A program made the position numbers and the translations under genes. This document shows positions 13,284 to 26,200 of a stretch of 64,000 nucleotides of DNA, piece by piece. Under the pieces are notes generated by a model. It was not told where the DNA came from and did not search any database. It worked only from the letters and a program-made list of their open reading frames with translations. The DNA is from Stratiolaelaps scimitus (Eukaryota; Arthropoda; Arachnida; Mesostigmata; Laelapidae). Position 1 is the first letter of the stretch; every line of letters starts with the position of its first letter. Location: NCBI GenBank assembly GCA_019614645.1, contig JABWDB010000001.1, positions 19,199,501 through 19,263,500 of the forward strand. Reading direction: 5' to 3'.

Positions 13284-16200
13284 TAAGCTATAGTGAAGTA
13301 CAGTCACGTGGGTTCACCATTACTGCCGTCATTGTTGACCACATTTCAGAGCTGATCCAAACGGAGAACACGGGTAACGTAACAAAAACACGTATCAGTT
13401 GCTGAATCGTTCGCTTTGTTTTTCGTGAAAAAAAACGCACTCGCTGGCTCCGCAAGTTAGCGATTATCAATCTGCTCGATGCCATCGACTCAGAAACCTG
13501 CAGCAGCTACTCTACCTTTGTCATCGCCACCACCACCAACAACAAACTCGTGCCTACTCGCAATAAGAAATAAAACGCCAGCCTATTTTTTTTCAGGTTA
13601 CGCGGAATTTATTTAGACATCATTGTTATTTATTACATTTATGTATAGCAGGAAGTGTGTACGCCAAGTAACTTATTATCGAGTGAGCTTTCTTTGTATA
13701 CTGCTGCTGTTCTCGTTCCCGGCTATAGTTCCTTCTTAACCGCAGCAAGAACATGAAGATCTGCTTAAACTGCTCCCACTGTCAACTCAGTTAGTTTCTC
13801 GTGCCTGGTTTAAGATAATGCGTCGGTTCTTGTTATTTTTGTTACTGATGATGTTAATGTTGTTGTTGTTGTTGCTGTTGTTGTTGATGTTGTTTCTTTA
13901 TTTCTTCACCATTTGATTTCTACTCAGTTATATGAGCACTCCACGTTGGATGGTTACTCATTCATCTGTTTTGTTTATCGGTTATTCTTGTTGCCTTTTT
14001 TTCGGAATTATTATCAATAATAGTAATAGCAATAGATATAATTGTTATTATTATTATTATCATTATTATTATTATAATAATAATAATTGGTGTTGTTGCC
14101 ATAATAGTACAAATGTTACATCTGGGTACCTGGGTTGTCTCTTATATGCTCGTATTGTCCTTTATATTTCTCTCTTCTCATTATTATTATTGTTATTATC
14201 ATTATTACTGGTAATTATTTTCCGCCTTCATTAATTGTGTCTGCCATTTTCCGCTGGTACTCGTCGCTTCCATCGACTTTCGTCTATGTCTGCTTTAGCC
14301 AAATCCGCTCGCAATACCTTAATCCGTTCAGGTGTTAACGGACTTCACTTACTCTCATTCGCATCTCAGTTTGTTCCACTCTCTCTCTCTCTCTCTCCCT
14401 ATTTCTTCTGTCGAGGGCATTCTCTGCCTACAGCTCTCCGACGGTTAGCAATTGACGTGTCATGTTCTTTTTGTCCACGCGGACCGCGGTGAGTGAACGC
14501 CGTCTCAGCATGAACTCGTGTGAACTTGATCGTCCGCCTGCGATTTCATCGTCGCGAGGCGGACTAACGCTCACGTGTCCACCGAGAGCGGAGCGGGGCC
14601 TGCCGCTTGGTCGCCGCCACCACCGCCGCCACCGCCGCCGCCGCCCAGCTACGGGGCTGTCGCTGAGACCGGCTACTAACAGTGCTCTGGACACACTACC
14701 TAGCACTGACTGACCAACGGTGAGATACCTAGATTTTGTTGTGATGTCTTTCTCGTCTCGTTTTGTATTGTATTGAGTATCTTTGATGAAATCGGGTAGG
14801 CGGGGTCGGGGCTGGGGTGGAGAATAATAATGTCCCCCTGGTGTCATTCATCATTTTGTCTCGGTTGTTCGTCGTCACCTCCTATGTATTTTGCCTGCTC
14901 GGCTTCGAGTACACCTGACTTTACTCTTTTTTGTAATTTTCTTTATCTCGACTCGACTTTCTGCTGCTACCTAACGATGCCTCAGGGTGCCGCCAAGCCC
15001 CTTAAGTCATTCCTTTGATGTATTTATTATATTTATTATTACCTATCTACCTAGCGTCGTCCAGCGCGGCACCGCACGGGATGGCCATCCCGGTGGACAC
15101 ATCGCAATCTTACCGACGTCTCTCTCTCTCTCTCGCCCTCTCTCTACAGCACGCCTTCTATATCCATCATCTATCCATCTATCTACCTATATACTTATCT
15201 ATCTCGCTTGTCCCTATACCTATTTTGATAGCTTCGAGGTCCGAATGTTGAGAGCAAGCCTTCGCGAGGACTACATGGTGCCATTTTATATTCTCTAGTA
15301 CTACCCAGTAGTCGCTCATCCGGCTGCTTCAAGTTCACTGCACTCAATTCACCGTCGCTTGCTCACACTTACATTCACTTTCTCTCTCTCTCTCTCATTC
15401 ACTCTGACAAGTACGATTGCTGACTAGCTGTAAAAACTCGCACACACACATTGTTTGCCCAATGACGCCAAGCGGTCAAGGTCGAGGGTGATGGCCTCGT
15501 GACCCACTCGAATACAAGAAAATGCTTCATTCACACAACAGAGGACGAAAATGCCCCAGTGTAATCAGTGTTGAAGACGTAATTAGATCTAGTTCAGCAG
15601 ATAACAATGTCTCTCTCTCAGGTTGTCGAAGGAGAAACACTTCGCTTATTTCGCGTGTCAAATGTTTTTGTTCTGCCAACGCGCCGCCGTCAGCTGTACA
15701 CCTCAGCACAGAGATAGCAACGCGATAGCTTTCAAAATCCTCGCCACTTCGTGCCACCGCTCAGCGTCGTAGGGTATTATAATCATTATTATTATTACTG
15801 TTATTATTATTATTATTATCATTATCATCATCATTATCATCTCATAGATATACTGACCTCATCAGCTATATTCCCCCCCCCTACATTCGTCTTGCACATC
15901 AATTTCCCTTCATCTTTATCCTTCCATAATACTCTCATGGTATTTAACTTTCTCTTTCTTTCTCGGCTCAGTGGTATTATTATTATTATTATTATTATGA
16001 TTATTAGTCGTTCCTTTTTTCGCGCAGGTTCACTTTTAGTCAATCAATCAATCAGTTACTCAATCAATAGGTCAGTCAATTAGAAATCTCAAATTCTCAT
16101 TCGGACTCGCAATCGCTCCCTCTCTCTCTCTCTCTCTCTCAATCTCAAACTTTCATTCATTTGCTCAATTTCTCTCTCCGGCTCTTTCTCCTCTTTCCGG

Positions 16201-18064
16201 CTGCGTCGTCGCCTGTGCGTTGTTATTGTTGTTATTGTTGCTGTTGTTGCTGTTGTTGTAATTGTTGTCTCTCGCTCGCTCGCTCGCTTCTTCGATCATA
16301 CATTTGGTACAAAAAGCATACATCTTTATTTATACAGGAGGCCGCCGACGCCCTCGTCTGCGACCGCCGGCTCTGTTGGCCAATCAGTCAGTTAGTTATT
16401 TGTAATCTTGATCGGCCACCTCGAGGTATTTGTTTGATTTTCATTCGGTTCTGACCTGTTTGTTAGGCAAGTTGTTGACTGCCTCTCTCTCTCTCTCTCT
16501 TGGTCTCTTTTACTTCCAGCCTCTAGCTTCCCCACCCTCTGCCACGGTTTGATTTCATCCCTTGTGGATAGTCGTCCCTCCCCCTTAAGCCAAGCAGTTT
16601 TCGGCGCTCACAATCGATTTCATCGTCATCTTCTTAATTCTCCACCTGTATCATCCCGATCGTTGAACCCATGCCTGACCGCTAAAACTTTAGCGTTCAG
16701 TGTTCCACAATTAGAGTGCTGCAAGAAAAAAAAACGCTGCCATCTGCTCGTCTAGCAGTATCAGCATCATAACTCGTCATCGCTCTTCCAGCTCTGCTGT
16801 TCGAATTGACAACCGCCTGCTGACTGACGAGCAACTGATATCCACCGTGATCGCCGGCCATGATACAATAATACAGAGCGACAGTATTCGGACAGTCGGC
16901 CTGGCCAGAGCGATGCGGTGGTGCTACTGATGTTGCTGTTTTGTCGTTATTGTTTTCCCATGCTTCCGAGCTTTCAGCAGCTTGTCGACACCGAAAACGC
17001 GGGTGTTCTCCGCACTCTTGCGTTGTCGTTCGTGTTGCCGGCTCACCGAAGTAGTTGAATCGAGGTGGTCTCACAAGTACCCACACTGCTGCTTTGCCAA
17101 TCAGAGATTGCCCTCATGAACGTCGCTCGAGTGATTCACGACGCTCAACGAGTTGTTGTTATTTTTGTTGTTTCTTTGTCTGTTAGTTGGCTGGCTGGTT
17201 GGCTTACGATGGATTGTATGTTATGCAGGTTTCGTTAGGTGGAGCCTGAAACGGTCGTCCAGCAATCATCAGTCGGCATCCTTTGCTCCTTTTCGGCTGA
17301 CTCTACACCCAGTGGATGGCTTGGCGTCCAACGGAACCCATATTTCTTGGGTGGTGTGTTTCTGTGTGCACTAAGACCTTTCTCTCTCTCTCTCTCTCGA
17401 TTATAAATTAATCATCATCTTAAATTCATCCATTCACATGCATACATGTAACCAGCAGCAGCAGCAGTAGCAATCTAATATTTTCATTCTTATTATAGCT
17501 ATTATGATGATGAAGTTCGTATGTGACTATTGTTGTGGCTGTGCTCATCTTGTCTCGGATCGTGCACAAATCCGTCGCTGTATCACTATCCAGTGTCCAC
17601 CGTGACGATGAGCAAGTGATCAAATGATCGGCAAGTCCAGTAGCACAATAGCAGATCTCGCAGTGGCTTGTGAGAATACAACTTTGACAGGTCTATAGGT
17701 CGTTATTATGACATGATGGGATCAATCCTTATCCGGATATATTAATAAGGCTAAGAATACCTTGTAGAACCTCCGGATTTCACCATAACGAAATTTTCCC
17801 TCACTAACTCCCAACTCGTTCGCTACTAGGCTCTATATATATATATATATATTTTCAAGGGTTTAAGAGCATTATCTATCTACCTCGAATTGTTCGTGGT
17901 CATACGTCGACGCTAGTTGTCAATCCGGAGGTTCTCGTATTAGTTCGCCATAACAAACGAAGAACGAGCGCAAGAGAGAAAACAAAGCCAAAAACCAACA
18001 CAACAGTTATTAAGAGTTATTCATCGACAGAACACAAATTTGAACTAAAAAGAAGCAAACACAA
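12601..18064. other. Simple-repeat-rich DNA downstream of CadN
   Basis: The plus strand is T-rich with ATT runs (14040-14090, 15780-15835), TGTTGT runs (13855-13895, 16220-16270) and many CT runs. Only short, unsupported open frames exist. The same strand bias is seen in 18.1-21.8 kb, next to the CadN stop, so an extended CadN 3' UTR is possible but unproven. Confidence 0.5.
13248..13282. repeat. (AT) microsatellite
   Basis: About 17 AT units in the non-coding region downstream of CadN. Confidence 0.95.
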
Positions 18065-20313
18065 AAATTAGAATAAAGTGTACCTTTATTTTGTATGGCC
18101 TCAAATCGTTACTCGTACTGCCACTATTCAACTCAATAGGTAAAGAAAAATATCGAAAAAAATAAAAAAATTATCGAAAAATAGCATCAAACGAATACAA
18201 AACGAAGTGTTATCTCTGCTATATCATACCTATATTTATCTCTGGTGTAGCGCGAACGTTTTGTGGCGCTGTCCGCGCGGCAATATACATGGTATTCTTC
18301 ATTTTTGCTCACCTTCCTATCAAATACGATTTGTTTGTTGGTGACCTATCAGATATTGTGACCCATCGGATATATGCCGTACAAGACGACTGTGACGGCA
18401 TAATCGTCTCGACTCCCTCCGCTTTTCATGTATTATACAGTATAGCTGTTGGGTACAAGTAACTCAGCTCATTTTTCATTCATTATTGTATTATTCATGT
18501 ATCTCTTACGTGGGCAGTAGAACATAAAGTACACAAGTGTATGTATATATATGTATATATATATACGAAGTTTAAAAACATTTTACGAAATACGTCAAAA
18601 AATAGTTGCATGATTTGTAATTTAGACACAATAGCTGTTGTTATAGTTGTTAATCATTAATCAGTAAACAGAATAATAACAAAAAAAAATAGGAATAGCA
18701 CACGATAAATAGGAAAAATTATGTTCGCCTTAATTATGAGAATAGAGGCTGCTTATTACCTCCTCCCTACCCTCGATCGACTTCGTGTTTTTCGTGTCAG
18801 GGAATCCATGTCCGTATTCATCTCTCGGGTTCGTGGGTGTACACACTCATTTATCACTGTTGTCTCTCTTTCTCAGCTCCATCTGTTTATGTTAATTATA
18901 AATAGTTCAGGCAGGTGTGACAGTCAGATGGAGAGGTGTGACCGCACCCCCTCGAGTCATGCTCAAGGCAAGGGGTGTTTCAAAAAGCCTCACCATTTTG
19001 GCAAGTTTGGAGTCAATCAAAACATATTGGAATTCGACATGGAGCCAGCTGATTATACATCTACTTATGCACGGGATAGAAATGGCAGTCGCCGCCGGGT
19101 GCCTTCCTCGTCGGGCTTTCGGCGCTTCTGGCAAACGAGAGTAGGGGATCAACTCGAACTGCTTCAAGTAGTGCTAGAAGTAGTGGTGGTGATTAAACAT
19201 TAGTGATGAATTTACAACGGAAAGTCGTCACCCTGTTGCCGTCGATTGACGACGACGACAACAACAACCACGGTTATTTTTGCAATAAATATACAACAAT
19301 ATGCTGCGCATGTTATGGGATTTGTTTGCGTTTGTTTGTTCTGACCGTCCCGTCTGTCTGAGTTCGCTTGAACGCTCAGAGTCGGCAACAGACCACTACA
19401 TTGAGGCCTAGATTTGCCTGGCGAGCTAGATTCTCTGGCACAGTAGACATACACAATATCTACTTGCGATTCTCACGAATCGTTACCGTCATATTTGTTC
19501 AGGGTAGAGAAAGCAAGCGAGTTGAATTTTATCCATGTTTGTTATATATATATATATATATAATATACTACACATATATTTTTCCTACTCCTATGCGTTG
19601 CCAACTTCGGATATAGGGCCAAAACGGACTGAGGCTACGCTATATATGTATATACAGCGCAGTTGTATAGCATTACAGTGTCATCGGTAGGAAAGAACTT
19701 TTGTCTGTTGCCGAAATCTCCGAAAAGCGAGTAGTGAAATAAGTGTTTCTCTCTTTCTCTCTCATCCACTACCTGCGAACTCAGTATTCTCGTTTACTTC
19801 CACTCCGTTCATATATAAATACTTATTTATAGAACTGTCTATCTTTCTCGCCAAGTAGCAGTATTTTCATTTTCATTATATTCATCATAATAATTGGACA
19901 TTGTCGTTATCTGTCATTCTATACAAGAAGGCGCCACAGTGAGTTGATTTCCTTATTCTTTTCCTCGGTTGATTCTGCTGCTGCTGCGGTTGTTGATTTT
20001 TCGCTTCTTCTGCTTCGTTTTTGATAGGTACACGCGTCCACATATTCACACACTGTCATTATAATAATAATCATCATCATCATCATTAATAATAGTAATA
20101 ATAATAATAATTGTTGTTCCGGGCGAACGCGATCGGCTTCAGTGAATTCAGCCATCCCGCCGGCAGCCCCACACACAATTCATCCTCAACTCAAACACTG
20201 AGCGCTGCTTTGTGCGACATCGATGAAGCTATCTCCATTAAACACCATCTGTCTCTCTTCATCCATCCGTACATCCGTACAATCCTCCTCGTCGTACCGC
20301 AATTAATTGATCA

Positions 20314-20346
<33 letters not shown>

Positions 20347-21830
20347 ACATATTCCTCATGCCCTACGCCAGTCGCTTCCGATGGAAGAGGATACAGAATA
20401 CAAATTACAAATGGAATTACAAAATCTTATCTTGCTCTATGTCATCATCGACATGATCACTTTCGATGAAGACTCGTGTTGTTCGTCGTCAATCTTCAGT
20501 CTTCGTCGCAAGATGCGTGATATTGGCATACGTTCGCTCCTCTATCAATACACAATATAATACGCTATATCGAGCTTCTTCTTGTCGTGGGTCGTCTGCT
20601 TGTTTCTCTCAGTAAATTATTGTTGCTATTATCCGTAATAAATGATAATTGTTGGTTGTTTGGTTGTTGTTGTTGTTGTTGTTGTTATTGTTATTACTGG
20701 TCAGTTGTTACGTCGTAATTCACAATTCAAATAACTCAGTCACGCACACATACGCACAGATATACGGACAGATTGAAACGTGCATACACTTTATACAATG
20801 GCGGGGTTGACACCATCGTCGATCCATTTAATTAATTCACTTCAATGGTCGTTAGGGTATTCAAATTCGAACAATCATCCATTCACCCACTCAATCAATC
20901 AGTCAATCAAACAATCATTCGAGTACGTTGGAACAATATCACTTCATTGTTCCACCCACACGCACTCATGTAGCCACTGCACCATTGCTTGATCAAGTCT
21001 ATTATACACATCAGTATTAGTCGATTATTATTATTATCATTATTATTATTATTATTATTATTATCATCATTATTTTCTTGCTCTGTACGTGTTGCGAGTA
21101 TGGACACGATATATGCCACGGCGGCGCTTTACCGCCATACCGAGTCAATCGTTGTCCATCACGCGATCAATTACGCACACCAAGCATAGGGAGAATAGAG
21201 AAATCTGGAGAACAAGAAGAAGAAGAACAACAAGAAAATGTGTTATTGTTTTTGTTTTGTATGTGTGTTTGTGTCTGCGTGTGTGTGTGTGTGTGTGTGT
21301 TGTTTATCCCATGTAATAACAATTGTTATTAGTCTTAGACTCTGGAATCGGGAGTGGATAGCTGATAATTGAATTTGTGTCGTCGAAACTTCGAAAATCG
21401 TTATAATCATAATACCGTTGATTGATTGGAGATCAGGTAAAAGAACAAGAAATCGCCACTAATTCGTTTGTTGTGTTCTGCTAAGCTTGCTGCTGTTGTC
21501 CAAGATGATAGCTGAGATGAGTTGATGACAAGGTTGAAGTTCGAAGAGGTGTCAGTAATAGTAGTAGTAGTAGTGGTAGTTGAAATTGAAATGGTGAGAT
21601 GGTCAATTCGTCAATCATCGATCAATCAATCAATCGATCAATCGGTCAATCAACGATACGTAATGCAATGCAATCGATACACGTGAATGAATGAGGCATT
21701 TTGTTTTTTGTTCAACGCGAGCAATAGAGCCTATCATTCTGTTGTTGAGTAGTGGTTGTAGTAGTCCTGGGCCATTCACGCCTACTGGGTATTATAATTA
21801 GCATTATTATTATTGTTATTAATTAATTAA
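18065..21830 (-). other. CadN: Predicted CadN 3' UTR (proximal form)
   Basis: The stretch between the CadN stop and the first canonical minus-strand AATAAA has no gene I recognise. On the plus strand it is T-rich and full of short ATT, CT, TGTTGT and TA runs, so on the transcript strand it is A- and purine-rich. ATTAAA also occurs on the minus strand at 20832-20827 and could give a shorter form. The real 3' end needs transcript data. Confidence 0.35.
18085..18090 (-). terminator. Candidate polyadenylation signal AATAAA for CadN
   Basis: This is the first AATAAA I find on the minus strand after the CadN stop, about 3.74 kb downstream. In transcript sense it is followed within about 20-80 nt by a strongly GT- and T-rich stretch (18070-17985), as expected of a downstream element. 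The simple-repeat, purine-rich character continues below it, so longer forms are possible. Confidence 0.35.
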
Positions 21831-21946
21831 TTACTGATCCTTTCCGTCGGGCGGCCCGTTCTGTTGGGCGTAGATGTCAGCCAGCTTCTGGAACCGAGGA
21901 CCCCAGCCGTTCAGGTAATCAAAGTCTTGTTCCTGGTCGTCAGTTC
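21831..21946 (-). CDS. CadN: CadN exon E14: C-terminal catenin-binding end and stop
   Basis: This terminal coding exon gives [18 protein letters not shown], then [19 protein letters not shown] and a TAA stop at 21833-21831. The motif DYLxxWGPRFxKLAxxY is the classical-cadherin C-terminal beta-catenin contact. It joins E13 across a split Gly codon. The acceptor is CTGCAG. Confidence 0.96.
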
Positions 21947-23213
21947 CTGCAGGAATGCATTGACAGAAAAGAGGCTTGAAGTCACAGATATACAGGTCTG
22001 TATTGATACAGGGTAATCTTACATTGAAAGCTTGCATAGTTCTTACGCAGTATAAGTAAAGTTTACTTTATAAACACTTCTACCAGCTAATACTATATGC
22101 GCACTAAAACATTATTTCACCATCGTTTATTATTCGATCATTTTTTTTTAATTTCAATTAGTTGTGTATTTCTTCTCTGTTTATCATCTACACGCATCAC
22201 AATCAGCTGCTGCTCCATAGCATTGCGACAATTGCCGTATTCTATACAAGTTTCTATAAAGTAAACACGTTGTTCGCTCTATGACCACATTCGATCTCAA
22301 AGAACGTGACGGCAAGACTAATTAATAACAATGCATCATATACTATCGTAGTGTGTGTGTCTATAGCAAACGTGCGTTAATTAACTAGAATTCCTCCTCT
22401 GAGCATAGGCTCTAACGAGAGAGGTTGTGATAGAGATGGCGAGAGAGAGAGAGAGGAGAGAGAGAGATAGGATTATTTACCAGTGGTGGAGTTCAAGGAG
22501 CTGAGTGATCCAGCGGTTGATCCGCTTCCCTCATAAGCGTATGTGCGCACGTCGTCGAAGGGCGGTGCGTTCGGGTCGTTGTCAACTTTGTCCAGATGTT
22601 CGGAGATGAAGTCGCACACATCGGACAGCGGACCCTCCTTGAGCGGCGCCAGCAGGCCCGCTTTAGGTCCACCGAGTTTCTTTAGTGTACCGTTGTGCAT
22701 AATGCCAGGCTGCATAAGCATGCCACCGTTTAGGCCATTTAATCCGTTCATTCCATTCATGCCGCCCATGTGGCCATTCGGCTCGATGGGAATCCTCAGT
22801 GGCGTGATGTCATAGGCATTCATGTCGTCTTCACCTCCACCCTCGTCGTCGTACGAGATGATATTCTCGCGAATGTCATCTTCGCACGGGCCACCACCGA
22901 ATTTCTGGTCCGGACGGCGCGACCGGGTGTACGCCACAATCACCAGTACCAGGACTGTAACACAGATGGTGCGGGAAGAATCGCAGATGGGAGACACACG
23001 GGGACAAACACGCACGGACGCGCACGTGGACAGGGCGCGTGGAATTAAATAAGGGGAATGAGAATTCGTGTTAGAGGCGATAACAGACGTGTAGCAATCT
23101 ACCTAGTGTATCCGATTCGAAATCTCCTCTGTATAGAGTTGATCTGTAAACTTTGTTAACACATATGATATGGCACCGGGTTACGGTTGTGAATGCTGCT
23201 ATTGTTGATCATC

Positions 23214-23247
<34 letters not shown>

Positions 23248-26200
23248 TGCCTATGAAGCTGAAGGTACTCACTGAGAATGTTAAGCAGGCAGACGAGAAT
23301 AGCCGCTAGAGCAGCCATACTTAGGCGCATGATCTTTTCTTGACGCAGGGCTCCGCAAAGCTCCCCACCGAATCCATCGGGGCAGAGACAGTAGAAGCCT
23401 TCGCCGTTGCGGCGATTGACACAGGTCCCGCCGTTGAGGCATGGCTCCGCCAAGCACTCGTCTAGGTCGGTACAGTTTTTGCCATCTTCCGTGATTGCGA
23501 AGCCAGGCGAGCAGCGGCATTCGTGCAGCATCCACAGGTCGACGCAAATAAATGGCCGCGGGCAGGAGATCCCGTGGCAGGGGTTGTTCGAGGGACAGCC
23601 ATCGATCAGATTGCGGAACTCGAGTACAGCCGCACTTTCTGATCCACTCTCCATCGGCAGAGATCGGCCGTCGATTCGGATATCATTCATACAGCCCTCT
23701 TGGAAATCGTTGTCCACCACCGTGACGCCCGGTCCGACGTATTGCACGTCGCCGCCAGCTAGCACCTGCTGCTTTTCGACAGCCAGCAGCTGATGAGGCG
23801 AATTGAAGTCGAGCAGCTCGTTGAAGCGTTTACCCCAGCCCCCATCGAGGGCGATCGAGGCGATAGCCCCAAATCGCAGCACTTTGACGGTGTGCCACTG
23901 GCCGTCATTTACGGACACGTACGGTAGCCATAGCTCCTTTTCATCGGTGCTCCGTTGCCGGTCAAGGTTGAACCGGAAACGTAGTTTCTTGTCACGAATC
24001 TCAAGAATCGCGTACTCCCGGCCATGTTTGCTGCTGAGGCGGAGAAGTTCGCCGTTCTTCTGCCGAGTCCGGAACTGCATCTGGACGTCAGTGCGAAACG
24101 GGTGCGGATCGAACGATAGGGCGTACTTGATGTAGGACGATTGCTGGAACATCTTCGAGCTGGTCTCGCGGTCACAGTTTGGACCGTAGTAGCCAGGCTC
24201 ACAAACGCATTCTGCGCCTCGATACGATCCGTCGCAGTGTCTGAAATTGTCGATGAATAAGTGTTTATGAGCTACACTCTCGCTCGCTTGGTCCGACTAC
24301 AAGTAGAAGTAGTCAATTGCTACAATCATAGGGTCGCAATGTTTCAATAATCAGATTGCATGCTCGCCTGTCGATGTGCCATGGTTATATAAAATATACA
24401 CAAGAGCGACGTTCGGATATATTTTTGGAGTACCAATAGCACTAGTGACGGCCTAGGAGGTGGGAATCACTACTCAGTGTTCTCCCCACCCCAAATCGCA
24501 TGTTCTAACTAATTATTTCTATCGGAGAATGAATGAGTTTCCAATTTCTTAATGATATTCATAACTCTTCATTCAATCTGCACTAAATAGAGGAGATGGA
24601 TAGAGGTATCAACGAACGCTTACCCATGGCCGCAGTTGTGAGCGTGACCGGACTCGGCGCAGGCTGTCTCTGCTGGAGGACATCCAGGGACCGAATTGAA
24701 GCTGCTTCCTGGACTGGCCAGATCGTACATCTCGCTATTATGTACGACATTTTTTATGCACCCGTTGAAACCTTCGGCCATACTCGGTCGATAAGCCCAG
24801 TCGTACGCCTGGGACAGTTCCTTGGTGACATGCACGCCACCGAGTTGCAGCGGGCTGTTCACATTGAGGAACTCGTTGAATGGCGGGATTGGATTGTCGA
24901 ACGTGGTTACATTTTCGCAACGGCTCCGATCTCCGCCATTGGCGTCAAGGTATCGACTCTGCATGCAGTGGTTCAGCGTAATCCTTGCAGTCTGCCGATC
25001 CCAGTACAGGTCAATACGCTGCCACCGTCCGTCAACAATTGGGTCTTCCGGTGACACCGTTAGTTCGACGGTGCCTGAACCGAAATCTAGAAGCAGCCGA
25101 GGTTTGCCCTCGACCAGTTCGAGGCTGACAAAGTCCTGCACTATTAGCTCATCGGAGTCGGGCATAGCAATTGGTCCGTTGTACAGTACCAGCCCATTGA
25201 GTGACGTCGTCATGAACTCTAGTGACAGGTGACTGGTCTCGCACTGTTGAAGCGGTGGGAACCAGGCAAAGCCTTTGCCATTAAAGAAGCGTGTCGTCTG
25301 TTGGCACTGAGGCCCGTAAAAGCCAGGAGGGCATTTACACTGAATGCCTGTGTGCGTATCAAAACAGCGGCCTCCATTGAAGCATGGGTAGGGTTTGCTG
25401 CGGCACGTACGCTCTCGCTGACTTTCAGCGGAATAGTCTCGAGCTAGACATTCACAAACAGCCCGTACAAATGCGTTGACTCCGACGAACGAGGTCCTGT
25501 TAGCGTTCACCATAACGGGGTTCTTCTCGACAATGAGCTCGTTGCTGCAGCTTCCTTCGCAGTTGACGTTCTCGTATAGGCATTCATCGATGCCGACTTG
25601 TGTAATATTTACCCCCACCTTTCGTTCGATTAGCTGACGATTGAGCGCCACCAGGCCATTCAACATTGAAGCTTTATAGTATGGAGATCCGTGGGCTGCG
25701 AAGCGTACGTCTGTAATCGGCGGTCTCGCCTGCTTAAGGATGACCGAGAAGATGTCGACATTCTCTGGTTTCGTCTTAACCAGCTCGGAGATGATGTCGC
25801 GGAATTCCTCCATTTTTGATTTGATCTGTTTCTGATGCTTCCAGTCCCAGACGCGGATAAAGTCTTCATCCGTGATGCCAGCGATACGGATCGATCCCGA
25901 ATTATGGATCGCTTCCTCGGGAATCTCCTTCACAGTAACGGTGACGTTAGCTGTCGCTTCTTGCGTATGCATGCGGTCGTATACCAAGAACTTAAGTTCG
26001 TACACGCCACCACCAGTGACGTTTTTCATCGTGATCATACCGGTGTCAGTATCCAGATCGAAGTTCTCATGCTCTTTGTTGTTCTCCCAGAAGAAGGTCT
26101 TATCAGGCAGGTCCCAGTCATCGAGATCCTCAACGTGCACCCGACCGATCTTCGTGGGTGGATTCTCGCCCTTGAAATTGTAGACGAAGATGTTCTTCGA

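Noticed and set aside
24596..25054. Plus-strand open frames opposite the CadN exons (also 25835-26344, 26501-27031, 23407-23793)
   Set aside because: They are antisense shadows of the real cadherin exons, whose minus-strand translation carries clear domains.
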